A stretch of DNA of 64,000 bases from Ulva prolifera (Eukaryota > Chlorophyta > Ulvophyceae > Ulvales > Ulvaceae). Made by a program: the position numbers and the translations under genes. Each line of letters opens with the position of its first letter. Within the stretch, counting starts at the first letter, position 1. The notes below the pieces were generated by a model that was not told where the DNA came from, searched no databases, and worked only from the letters and a program-made list of their open reading frames with translations. The stretch is taken from assembly GCA_023078555.1 (NCBI GenBank), contig CM041199.1, positions 1 to 64,000 of the forward strand. Reading direction: 5' to 3'. This document shows, piece after piece, positions 50,612-62,247 of this stretch.

Positions 50612-53600
50612 GTCAGCACATGCACAAACCGGCACTTCATGCACAATGCCATATAAACATATCAAAACATGAGAGAGAGGCCTGACCGAGCCATGCACAG
50701 CGCATAGGGAGCAGTTTTGTGGCAATGCATGGGCTACGATGCCCTAGCAGGCGAGCAAATCAAGTAAATGAAAGACGAGACGAACGGCATAGTGAAATAG
50801 AGGGTGTCTCCGGTGGCCGACAGAATGCCCGCACTCTGTAAATGGTGGAGTACAGGCTCTTGCACAGCCGAGTGACCGGCCTAGTGATACAGGCACTCGA
50901 GCAACCTGTGGCACACCGCACTCAATTCCGACTGCAACAGCTATCTGCAAACTATATTTATAGACTTTACGCCGTGCTGGCGGGGGCGGCGAGGCGTGCA
51001 CGCCAGCGACGCTACGTTGCAGGTACGGAGACGTGTACCGGCGAGCTCGAGTCAGGTGATGTCTTGGTGTGTCAGCTACATGTCCCCAAAGAATCAAGGC
51101 CATAACTGTTGCAGTGAACCTAGAGGTGCAGCCACAGTGTTCTCCTGTCATGGGGGGTGGGGGCTGCAGAGTCAGCCACACGACCACCACAGCAAAAAAG
51201 CTGAATAGTGCGATCACCAGCTCCACTCCGGAACTGCTCACACAGCATGCACATTTGGTTATCAAGGACGTGAACTGGGTTATCCGTATTGAATTCTGCT
51301 TAGCGGTTTCAGTGACGTGCAGTGTTTTCGAAATTTGAAAGTGCCCATTTCTGTGAAAGCTGACCGTGTGCACACCTGACTCGGTGTGTGCATATGCGCC
51401 GCGCTGCTGGCTCAAATGTGAGGAATACACACAGCACACATGATCAAGGTCACACATATGTGTAGCATACACCCTTCTCATCATGCACAAGCTGTCTCAG
51501 CTCTCAAGCTCCAAGGAGCTGTGCATGCTGCTCATTCCAGCAAGAGGACACACAAAGACAAAAGTGTCAGGACAGCACACGCAGGCGGGCAATAGCCAAT
51601 GGTAAAATATCGCATGCCACCTCGAGTGTACTGTGGCAGCGAGCTGGCTGCATATGTGACCTTGCAGTGGTCGGGGCTGTACCATATTGCTGGCACGTGC
51701 TCCATGAGCCACTCATGCAGCATGCTGGAGGTGAAAACTGATGCTTTGTGAGTCGCTAAACACATGAAATACTTGTATGTGCTCTGATGTGTTAAACAGC
51801 TGCAGCTGTGGTTAACTGGAGCCCGATAGCATTGTCAGCTCAGGCCTTCAGCAACGAGACCTGTGTGCAATCCTTTCAGCACTTCCGACCCGGAGAGCAC
51901 GATTGCGAGCGACCATGTAGTAAATACGGGAGTTAAATTTGGATGTAGCTGCGGACTGGGCCGATCGTGCGGCCATCCAGACACTGCTCCCTGATGAAGC
52001 GCTTGCATGCCACGGACAGCACCGGGTCGCGCTTGCAGGCCCTTGCGAACTCGGGCAGACCGCACTAGCCAGAGACGATCCACGAGAAGCAACAGAAGCA
52101 TTCATGTTGCAACTACGCGCATGATCACACACATGTGAAGAATCATCAACAATTGCGAGCAGGTCATGTGCGACAGGCGCAACGGATACAGTGATAGCCT
52201 GCGCGACATCATCCCAGCGTGCATAGAACATACAACTGCTGCTCTCTCGTCATTAACATATCCGTCAATCGCTGTCTAGTACGCCAATGCCGGACAGGGA
52301 GCCGAAACTATGTACGAATGTGGCTGAGGTGACACGCCTCCAACAGGCGCGGGCGCGGGGTTGGCCGTGCGGCCGGGTTTGCGCCGGGTGCGGCGCCACC
52401 TGATCACCGAATTGTGCAATGCACAGCATCCCTGATGTGCCTGAAGAGGCGGCGGCTGCAACGGACGCTTAATACGGAATTTAGAAAATGAGAATACGGT
52501 CAGCACATGCACAAACCGGCACTTCATGCACAATGCCATATAAACATATCAAAACATGAGAGAGAGGCCTGACCGAGCCATGCACAGCGCATAGGGAGCA
52601 GTTTTGTGGCAATGCATGGGCTACGATGCCCTAGCAGGCGAGCAAATCAAGTAAATGAAAGACGAGACGAACGGCATAGTGAAATAGAGGGTGTCTCCGG
52701 TGGCCGACAGAATGCCCGCACTCTGTAAATGGTGGAGTACAGGCTCTTGCACAGCCGAGTGACCGGCCTAGTGATACAGGCACTCGAGCAACCTGTGGCA
52801 CACCGCACTCAATTCCGACTGCAACAGCTATCTGCAAACTATATTTATAGACTTTACGCCGTGCTGGCGGGGGCGGCGAGGCGTGCACGCCAGCGACGCT
52901 ACGTTGCAGGTACGGAGACGTGTACCGGCGAGCTCGAGTCAGGTGATGTCTTGGTGTGTCAGCTACATGTCCCCAAAGAATCAAGGCCATAACTGTTGCA
53001 GTGAACCTAGAGGTGCAGCCACAGTGTTCTCCTGTCATGGGGGGTGGGGGCTGCAGAGTCAGCCACACGACCACCACAGCAAAAAAGCTGAATAGTGCGA
53101 TCACCAGCTCCACTCCGGAACTGCTCACACAGCATGCACATTTGGTTATCAAGGACGTGAACTGGGTTATCCGTATTGAATTCTGCTTAGCGGTTTCAGT
53201 GACGTGCAGTGTTTTCGAAATTTGAAAGTGCCCATTTCTGTGAAAGCTGACCGTGTGCACACCTGACTCGGTGTGTGCATATGCGCCGCGCTGCTGGCTC
53301 AAATGTGAGGAATACACACAGCACACATGATCAAGGTCACACATATGTGTAGCATACACCCTTCTCATCATGCACAAGCTGTCTCAGCTCTCAAGCTCCA
53401 AGGAGCTGTGCATGCTGCTCATTCCAGCAAGAGGACACACAAAGACAAAAGTGTCAGGACAGCACACGCAGGCGGGCAATAGCCAATGGTAAAATATCGC
53501 ATGCCACCTCGAGTGTACTGTGGCAGCGAGCTGGCTGCATATGTGACCTTGCAGTGGTCGGGGCTGTACCATATTGCTGGCACGTGCTCCATGAGCCACT

Positions 53601-56600
53601 CATGCAGCATGCTGGAGGTGAAAACTGATGCTTTGTGAGTCGCTAAACACATGAAATACTTGTATGTGCTCTGATGTGTTAAACAGCTGCAGCTGTGGTT
53701 AACTGGAGCCCGATAGCATTGTCAGCTCAGGCCTTCAGCAACGAGACCTGTGTGCAATCCTTTCAGCACTTCCGACCCGGAGAGCACGATTGCGAGCGAC
53801 CATGTAGTAAATACGGGAATTAAATTTGGATGTAGCTGCGGACTGGGCCGATCGTGCGGCCATCCAGACACTGCTCCCTGATGAAGCGCTTGCATGCCAC
53901 GGACAGCACCGGGTCGCGCTTGCAGGCCCTTGCGAACTCGGGCAGACCGCACTAGCCAGAGACGATCCACGAGAAGCAACAGAAGCATTCATGTTGCAAC
54001 TACGCGCATGATCACACACATGTGAAGAATCATCAACAATTGCGAGCAGGTCATGTGCGACAGGCGCAACGGATACAGTGATAGCCTGCGCGACATCATC
54101 CCAGCGTGCATAGAACATACAACTGCTGCTCTCTCGTCATTAACATATCCGTCAATCGCTGTCTAGTACGCCAATGCCGGACAGGGAGCCGAAACTATGT
54201 ACGAATGTGGCTGAGGTGACACGCCTCCAACAGGCGCGGGCGCGGGGTTGGCCGTGCGGCCGGGTTTGCGCCGGGTGCGGCGCCACCTGATCACCGAATT
54301 GTGCAATGCACAGCATCCCTGATGTGCCTGAAGAGGCGGCGGCTGCAACGGACGCTTAATACGGAATTTAGAAAATGAGAATACGGTCAGCACATGCACA
54401 AACCGGCACTTCATGCACAATGCCATATAAACATATCAAAACATGAGAGAGAGGCCTGACCGAGCCATGCACAGCGCATAGGGAGCAGTTTTGTGGCAAT
54501 GCATGGGCTACGATGCCCTAGCAGGCGAGCAAATCAAGTAAATGAAAGACGAGACGAACGGCATAGTGAAATAGAGGGTGTCTCCGGTGGCCGACAGAAT
54601 GCCCGCACTCTGTAAATGGTGGAGTACAGGCTCTTGCACAGCCGAGTGACCGGCCTAGTGATACAGGCACTCGAGCAACCTGTGGCACACCGCACTCAAT
54701 TCCGACTGCAACAGCTATCTGCAAACTATATTTATAGACTTTACGCCGTGCTGGCGGGGGCGGCGAGGCGTGCACGCCAGCGACGCTACGTTGCAGGTAC
54801 GGAGACGTGTACCGGCGAGCTCGAGTCAGGTGATGTCTTGGTGTGTCAGCTACATGTCCCCAAAGAATCAAGGCCATAACTGTTGCAGTGAACCTAGAGG
54901 TGCAGCCACAGTGTTCTCCTGTCATGGGGGGTGGGGGCTGCAGAGTCAGCCACACGACCACCACAGCAAAAAAGCTGAATAGTGCGATCACCAGCTCCAC
55001 TCCGGAACTGCTCACACAGCATGCACATTTGGTTATCAAGGACGTGAACTGGGTTATCCGTATTGAATTCTGCTTAGCGGTTTCAGTGACGTGCAGTGTT
55101 TTCGAAATTTGAAAGTGCCCATTTCTGTGAAAGCTGACCGTGTGCACACCTGACTCGGTGTGTGCATATGCGCCGCGCTGCTGGCTCAAATGTGAGGAAT
55201 ACACACAGCACACATGATCAAGGTCACACATATGTGTAGCATACACCCTTCTCATCATGCACAAGCTGTCTCAGCTCTCAAGCTCCAAGGAGCTGTGCAT
55301 GCTGCTCATTCCAGCAAGAGGACACACAAAGACAAAAGTGTCAGGACAGCACACGCAGGCGGGCAATAGCCAATGGTAAAATATCGCATGCCACCTCGAG
55401 TGTACTGTGGCAGCGAGCTGGCTGCATATGTGACCTTGCAGTGGTCGGGGCTGTACCATATTGCTGGCACGTGCTCCATGAGCCACTCATGCAGCATGCT
55501 GGAGGTGAAAACTGATGCTTTGTGAGTCGCTAAACACATGAAATACTTGTATGTGCTCTGATGTGTTAAACAGCTGCAGCTGTGGTTAACTGGAGCCCGA
55601 TAGCATTGTCAGCTCAGGCCTTCAGCAACGAGACCTGTGTGCAATCCTTTCAGCACTTCCGACCCGGAGAGCACGATTGCGAGCGACCATGTAGTAAATA
55701 CGGGAATTAAATTTGGATGTAGCTGCGGACTGGGCCGATCGTGCGGCCATCCAGACACTGCTCCCTGATGAAGCGCTTGCATGCCACGGACAGCACCGGG
55801 TCGCGCTTGCAGGCCCTTGCGAACTCGGGCAGACCGCACTAGCCAGAGACGATCCACGAGAAGCAACAGAAGCATTCATGTTGCAACTACGCGCATGATC
55901 ACACACATGTGAAGAATCATCAACAATTGCGAGCAGGTCATGTGCGACAGGCGCAACGGATACAGTGATAGCCTGCGCGACATCATCCCAGCGTGCATAG
56001 AACATACAACTGCTGCTCTCTCGTCATTAACATATCCGTCAATCGCTGTCTAGTACGCCAATGCCGGACAGGGAGCCGAAACTATGTACGAATGTGGCTG
56101 AGGTGACACGCCTCCAACAGGCGCGGGCGCGGGGTTGGCCGTGCGGCCGGGTTTGCGCCGGGTGCGGCGCCACCTGATCACCGAATTGTGCAATGCACAG
56201 CATCCCTGATGTGCCTGAAGAGGCGGCGGCTGCAACGGACGCTTAATACGGAATTTAGAAAATGAGAATACGGTCAGCACATGCACAAACCGGCACTTCA
56301 TGCACAATGCCATATAAACATATCAAAACATGAGAGAGAGGCCTGACCGAGCCATGCACAGCGCATAGGGAGCAGTTTTGTGGCAATGCATGGGCTACGA
56401 TGCCCTAGCAGGCGAGCAAATCAAGTAAATGAAAGACGAGACGAACGGCATAGTGAAATAGAGGGTGTCTCCGGTGGCCGACAGAATGCCCGCACTCTGT
56501 AAATGGTGGAGTACAGGCTCTTGCACAGCCGAGTGACCGGCCTAGTGATACAGGCACTCGAGCAACCTGTGGCACACCGCACTCAATTCCGACTGCAACA

Positions 56601-58159
56601 GCTATCTGCAAACTATATTTATAGACTTTACGCCGTGCTGGCGGGGGCGGCGAGGCGTGCACGCCAGCGACGCTACGTTGCAGGTACGGAGACGTGTACC
56701 GGCGAGCTCGAGTCAGGTGATGTCTTGGTGTGTCAGCTACATGTCCCCAAAGAATCAAGGCCATAACTGTTGCAGTGAACCTAGAGGTGCAGCCACAGTG
56801 TTCTCCTGTCATGGGGGGTGGGGGCTGCAGAGTCAGCCACACGACCACCACAGCAAAAAAGCTGAATAGTGCGATCACCAGCTCCACTCCGGAACTGCTC
56901 ACACAGCATGCACATTTGGTTATCAAGGACGTGAACTGGGTTATCCGTATTGAATTCTGCTTAGCGGTTTCAGTGACGTGCAGTGTTTTCGAAATTTGAA
57001 AGTGCCCATTTCTGTGAAAGCTGACCGTGTGCACACCTGACTCGGTGTGTGCATATGCGCCGCGCTGCTGGCTCAAATGTGAGGAATACACACAGCACAC
57101 ATGATCAAGGTCACACATATGTGTAGCATACACCCTTCTCATCATGCACAAGCTGTCTCAGCTCTCAAGCTCCAAGGAGCTGTGCATGCTGCTCATTCCA
57201 GCAAGAGGACACACAAAGACAAAAGTGTCAGGACAGCACACGCAGGCGGGCAATAGCCAATGGTAAAATATCGCATGCCACCTCGAGTGTACTGTGGCAG
57301 CGAGCTGGCTGCATATGTGACCTTGCAGTGGTCGGGGCTGTACCATATTGCTGGCACGTGCTCCATGAGCCACTCATGCAGCATGCTGGAGGTGAAAACT
57401 GATGCTTTGTGAGTCGCTAAACACATGAAATACTTGTATGTGCTCTGATGTGTTAAACAGCTGCAGCTGTGGTTAACTGGAGCCCGATAGCATTGTCAGC
57501 TCAGGCCTTCAGCAACGAGACCTGTGTGCAATCCTTTCAGCACTTCCGACCCGGAGAGCACGATTGCGAGCGACCATGTAGTAAATACGGGAATTAAATT
57601 TGGATGTAGCTGCGGACTGGGCCGATCGTGCGGCCATCCAGACACTGCTCCCTGATGAAGCGCTTGCATGCCACGGACAGCACCGGGTCGCGCTTGCAGG
57701 CCCTTGCGAACTCGGGCAGACCGCACTAGCCAGAGACGATCCACGAGAAGCAACAGAAGCATTCATGTTGCAACTACGCGCATGATCACACACATGTGAA
57801 GAATCATCAACAATTGCGAGCAGGTCATGTGCGACAGGCGCAACGGATACAGTGATAGCCTGCGCGACATCATCCCAGCGTGCATAGAACATACAACTGC
57901 TGCTCTCTCGTCATTAACATATCCGTCAATCGCTGTCTAGTACGCCAATGCCGGACAGGGAGCCGAAACTATGTACGAATGTGGCTGAGGTGACACGCCT
58001 CCAACAGGCGCGGGCGCGGGGTTGGCCGTGCGGCCGGGTTTGCGCCGGGTGCGGCGCCACCTGATCACCGAATTGTGCAATGCACAGCATCCCTGATGTG
58101 CCTGAAGAGGCGGCGGCTGCAACGGACGCTTAATACGGAATTTAGAAAATGAGAATACG
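50612..58159 (+). repeat. Four E-core units (4 x 1887 bp), subfamily C
   Basis: E copies begin at 50612, 52499, 54386 and 56273, each followed by one core. They are identical except for one private change in the first core (GGGAGTTAAA for GGGAATTAAA near 51932). Confidence 0.9.
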
Positions 58160-58912
58160 GTCAGCACATGCACAAACCGGCACTTCATGCACAATGCCAT
58201 ATAAACATATCAAAACATGAGAGAGAGGCCTGACCGAGCCATGCACAGCGCATAGGGAGCAGTTTTGTGGCAATGCATGGGCTACGATGCCCTAGCAGGC
58301 GGGCAAATCAAGTAAATGAAAGACGAGACGAACGGCATAGTGAAATAGAGGGTGTCTCCGGTGGCCGACAGAATGCCCGCACTCTGTAAATGGTGGAGTA
58401 CAGGCTCTTGCACAGCCGAGTGACCGGCCTAGTGATACAGGCACTCGAGCAACCTGTGGCACACCGCACTCAATTCCGACTGCAACAGCTATCTGCAAAC
58501 TATATTTATAGACTTTACGCCGTGCTGGCGGGGGCGGCGAGGCGTGCACGCCAGCGACGCTACGTTGCAGGTACGGAGACGTGTACCGGCGAGCTCGAGT
58601 CAGGTGATGTCTTGGTGTGTCAGCTACATGTCCCCAAAGAATCAAGGCCATAACTGTTGCAGTGAACCTAGAGGTGCAGCCACAGTGTTCTCCTGTCATG
58701 GGGGGTGGGGGCTGCAGAGTCAGCCACACGACCACCACAGCAAAAAAGCTGAATAGTGCGATCACCAGCTCCACTCCGGAACTGCTCACACAGCATGCAC
58801 ATTTGGTTATCAAGGACGTGAACTGGGTTATCCGTATTGAATTCTGCTTAGCGGTTTCAGTGACGTGCAGTGTTTTCGAAATTTGAAAGTGCCCATTTCT
58901 GTGAAAGCTGAC
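58160..58912 (+). mobile_element. Right-border E element of array 2 (subfamily C)
   Basis: A full-length E with one private change (GCGGGCAAATC near 58301). Its right end GCTGAC is followed by CG (58913-58914) and then by unique CTTGAGCAGCC instead of core, marking the precise end of the satellite. Confidence 0.85.
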
Positions 58913-58930
58913 CGCTTGAGCAGCCAGGCT

Positions 58931-59754
58931 CATGCATTGCTCGCATACAGAATGGTTGGTGAGGCACCGACCATTCCACGAAGGTGCTGACTGGGCACAC
59001 AGGCGCTGCCCTGGAAGGGGCACATGCATTGCTCGCATACAGAATGGTTGGTGAGGCACCGACCATTCCACGAAGGTGCTGACTGGGCACACAGGCGCTG
59101 CCCTGGAAGGGGCACATGCATTGCTCGCATACAGAATGGTTGGTGAGGCACCGACCATTCCACGAAGGTGCTGACTGGGCACACAGGCGCTGCCCTGGAA
59201 GGGGCACATGCATTGCTCGCATACAGAATGGTTGGTGAGGCACCGACCATTCCACGAAGGTGCTGACTGGGCACACAGGCGCTGCCCTGGAAGGGGCACA
59301 TGCATTGCTCGCATACAGAATGGTTGGTGAGGCACCGACCATTCCACGAAGGTGCTGACTGGGCACACAGGCGCTGCCCTGGAAGGGGCACATGCATTGC
59401 TCGCATACAGAATGGTTGGTGAGGCACCGACCATTCCACGAAGGTGCTGACTGGGCACACAGGCGCTGCCCTGGAAGGGGCACATGCATTGCTCGCATAC
59501 AGAATGGTTGGTGAGGCACCGACCATTCCACGAAGGTGCTGACTGGGCACACAGGCGCTGCCCTGGAAGGGGCACATGCATTGCTCGCATACAGAATGGT
59601 TGGTGAGGCACCGACCATTCCACGAAGGTGCTGACTGGGCACACAGGCGCTGCCCTGGAAGGGGCACATGCATTGCTCGCATACAGAATGGTTGGTGAGG
59701 CACCGACCATTCCACGAAGGTGCTGACTGGGCACACAGGCGCTGCCCTGGAAGG
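58931..59754 (+). repeat. 92-bp minisatellite, nine copies
   Basis: Units start at 58931 and every 92 bp to 59667 with CATGCATTGCTCGCATACAG. I saw no differences between them. Each contains a near-perfect hairpin, GAATGGTTGGTG / CACCGACCATTC with AGG as the loop and one G-T pair. Because 92 is not a multiple of 3 and the unit has no stop in any reverse-strand frame, long reverse ORFs (up to 480 codons when joined to E) run through it. They are a by-product of the repeat. A fragment CACCGACCATT recurs at 59760-59770 just beyond the last unit. Confidence 0.95.
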
Positions 59755-60074
59755 TGCCACACCGACCATTAGCAGGCCAGATCCAAATTACGAATGAGGT
59801 CCATATCTTACCCAGACAATCCAGCGTTGCACCAGCCTATAAGGCGAATCCTAGACGCATATGTGCGTCGCAATTATATCCTGCTGTGCTCCTTTCCAAC
59901 ATAATGTGTCCACACATTTCCAAGCTCGGTCTGCCGGACCTGCATGTGCGCTGTAGCTTTCGCAACAGCTTGCAATGGCTTTCCAGTGTTCTTCATCTGC
60001 GGAGACTGCTTGGCCTGGTCTCGCGCTATGGAAGAGCAAACGCGTACGTTCCGGTCAGCGCTGTTGCCCAGGAT

Positions 60075-60183
60075 GCCATAGGACATTCCGCGGCTACCAA
60101 GGAAGCCATAGGACATTCCGCGGCCACCAAGGAAGCCATCGGACATTCCGCGGCCACCGAGGAAGCCATAGGACATTCCGCCA
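60075..60183 (+). repeat. 30-bp tandem repeat, about 3.5 copies
   Basis: Units beginning GCCATAGGACATTCCGCGG start at 60075, 60105, 60135 and 60165, with a few substitutions between them. The period is a multiple of three, so it encodes a 10-residue repeat on either strand (AIGHSAATKE on +, a Gly-rich GMSYGFLGGR on -). Which strand, if either, is coding is not decided. Confidence 0.8.
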
Positions 60184-60609
60184 CCATCGTTCCTTGTGAA
60201 GCATACGCACGCGGGCGGATGGTCAAGAGCCTCGTAGGAACGTTCCTCTGTCAGCGGAACGCCTTCGGTTCCGCCCCGGAATGTCACCATTCTCCTAGTG
60301 GATGGCGATTGCCTTGAGGGCGGGAGCAAAGGTTGTGCCATACAAGCGTTCATGACAAGCATGGTGGCTACCCAAAGAATGCTTGGGGTTCAGGCGGAGC
60401 CTATCAGGTCAGGCGCATTAGACTGCTGCAGCTTCAAGAAAGTTTCTGTGGATCCTCTGGAGGCCTCCGGAGGCCATGCCTGCTGTCGTTTTCAATCATG
60501 TCATCAGAGCTGCCACTGCAAGGCCATGGAGGTAGAAAGCCAACACATATCGCAGAGTATTGCTCAGCAGCACCTGTTGCCGATTCAGCAGAGTCGCCAA
60601 GTGCCGAGC

Positions 60610-60655
60610 CAAGTGCCGAACTTCGAGAGCAGCACTCCTCGAAGTTCGGCACTTG
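60610..60655. other. Perfect 18-bp inverted repeat with 10-nt loop
   Basis: The left arm 60610-60627 (CAAGTGCCGAACTTCGAG) is exactly complementary to the right arm 60638-60655, around the loop AGCAGCACTC. The same CAAGTGCCGA motif also occurs once just upstream (60599-60608). It could fold in RNA or extrude as a cruciform; no T run follows in either direction. Confidence 0.85.
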
Positions 60656-60720
60656 AACGCGGTTCTTATGTGAACGCCGTTCAGGCGCCTGGACCTGCCA
60701 CCGAATGATCATATAGATCA

Positions 60721-61946
60721 ACGCTTATCTGTTTCCTGTGGCGCAGTGGGGGCATGCGTGGCGTCAAGCGCGCTTCCCGAGGCAAGCCCTGTGCTCCGGA
60801 GCTGGTCAATGCGTCCTTCTTCATCTCTCCATGCACCACTCGCATCAACGATGGCACCACAGATACTGAGGTACATTCTGACACCATTGGGAGAAGTCGG
60901 ATCTTGAGCGAGGTGCAGTGAGGGGCTTCTGCAGAGGGCTGTCAGGTTCCCACCCACTTCCCTGCAGAGCAGCTGCAGCTATGGGCGTCCTATACGCGGG
61001 CGCCGCGGGTGTTCAAGGCTCACAGCTGCCTCCTCAACGTGATGGCTGTGCTTGAGATAGGCCCTCGATATGAATAGGATGCACACGCTGAAGCCTAGAC
61101 CATCGCCACCTTTGCTGCCCAGAGTCTTGAATCCAGACATAGCTGTGAAGGCGCTGGCGCACCCGTTGAGCAAGCAGCTGCGTGTAGCGTGATGCAGGTG
61201 TAGGGCCACGAAACATGATCAGTTTATGCAGCTCTTCAGGGAAAGCCTGGAGTGCACCTGCACGCAGCGCCCTTAGCACTCCAGCCGATCGCGAGCATAT
61301 CAGCCCATGCAAAGTCACTCCGTGTACCCATTGCCACCTCGCAGCCCGTGTTGAACTCTGCTGTCCCAATCCGCGTTGCTGTGCAGCAAAGCCGCCCTTG
61401 TCCTAGCTGCATGTGACACATCGTGCAGCGGGCCACCAGGATGCACGTGGTGGGTGTGGGGGAGGGGGTCTGAATGCAGGGGCAGAGGGGTGGGGGGGGT
61501 GATCGTTATGTGGGGTGTCCGGCAGCGGCCAGGTGGTGATGTGTGTTCCTCACGGGCCATGCATGCGGTGGGTTTGCGGGGACGGTGCCACGGAGTGAGC
61601 TCCGCATGGGGTGAGTACGCGTGCAGGCACCGCAGGGGGGTCCGGGTGGGAGAACGCGTGTGTACGGATGTGAGTGTCGGAGTGTGTTGGTACCGGTATG
61701 CGCGACTGATTTTGGCGGACAGCGGCGCCCGAGCGATGTTCTGTGTGGACTGCCGGGGGTGGCGCGCGTGGGTGTGGTGGTCACGTTTAAGAAATAAAAA
61801 TGTGGTTTGCGAACGCGTGCACTCTGATTCGGCGGCGCTACCTACCTCTCCGAGGTTGTTCTGGTCACACAGACTGCAGTGCCACACGCACAGCTTTTCA
61901 CTGCAATCAGCAGCAGCAAGTCGGCAGCTTTGGCCGCTGCTTGCAG
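60721..61946. other. Region without a confident gene; possible reverse-strand exon fragments
   Basis: On the reverse strand, stretches such as NLTALCRSPSLHLAQDPTSP followed by MYLSICGAIVDASG (about 60800-60957) and AFPEELHKLIMFRGPTPASR (about 61170-61230) look codon-like. I recognise no family, however, and cannot join them with splice sites. 61376-61946 is G-rich on the + strand and probably intronic or intergenic. It is recorded as unresolved. Confidence 0.3.
61448..61500 (+). other. G-rich tract with quadruplex potential
   Basis: Runs of three to eight G (GGG, GGGGG, GGGGG, GGGG, GGGG, GGGGGGGG) lie within about 50 bp on the + strand. More than four runs of three or more G at short spacing fit a G-quadruplex motif. 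Confidence 0.55.
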
Positions 61947-62247
61947 GTGGCGGACTGGCTAGATGACGTGAAGTCCCTGGATGCCCTCTCCAACATGCTC
62001 GCGAGCGACTACGTGGATCAATACTTGTACGCAGCCCTGCCCCAAGCCTCTCGAGATTCCTTATCCCAGTTTGGCCGTCTCTTCTCCTCACAGATATGCC
62101 CCAGACCACGGGCTGCGGGGCCTGCTAGCCACGTCCGGGGCGGCCCGCCCAACCTCCACCGCGGCCACACCCGCAGCGGCCGCCACACGCACGGGCAGAG
62201 ACAAGCCCCCTCCGCCGAGCCTGAAAATTCCTGCCGCCAACCTCTGA
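61947..62247 (+). CDS. Possible upstream exon(s) of the LRR gene, frame inconsistent
   Basis: After CTGCTTGCAG the sequence reads VADWLDDVKSLDALSNMLAS and YVDQYLYAALPQASRDSLSQ, which looks coding. From about 62096 the better-looking frame is one base off (YAPDHGLRGLLATSG, then a Pro/Ala/Thr-rich run and SLKIPAANL), and it meets TGA at 62245-62247. The following codons stay open in the same frame into the next exon. The candidates are a missed intron, a base error or decay of the gene. I recognise no domain. Confidence 0.35.

Larger units (their letters stand above)
29478..58912 (+). repeat. Satellite array 2 (subfamilies B and C), bounded by E at both ends
   Basis: The array contains nine E modules and 20 cores in the same orientation as array 1. 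It starts exactly with GTCAGC of an E (29478) and ends exactly with GCTGAC of another (58912). Just outside are CG 29476-29477 and CG 58913-58914, so the entire 29,435 bp sits between duplicated CG dinucleotides like one very large insertion. Core counts between successive E copies are 6, 6, 2, 2, 1, 1, 1, 1. Empty CG junctions lie at 31363, 32495, 33627, 34759, 35891, 38910, 40042, 41174, 42306, 43438, 46459 and 49478. Copies within a subfamily are essentially identical. Confidence 0.97.
59755..60720. other. Region without a confident gene; contains short repeats
   Basis: A 187-codon + strand ORF (59754-60317) and a 162-codon - strand ORF (59874-60362) overlap across the 30-bp repeat, and neither has a recognisable domain. 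A second + ORF (60298-60708, 136 codons) is Ser/Gln/Cys-rich and unrecognised. The region also holds a perfect 14-bp palindrome, GGCCTCCGGAGGCC, at 60462-60475. Confidence 0.4.

Noticed and set aside
29478-58912. Centromere of the chromosome
   Set aside because: The higher-order pattern is suggestive, but nothing in the sequence identifies a centromere and genes lie close on both sides. It would need chromatin data.
58931-59754. CRISPR array
   Set aside because: The 92-bp units are identical throughout, with no variable spacers, and the window is eukaryotic.
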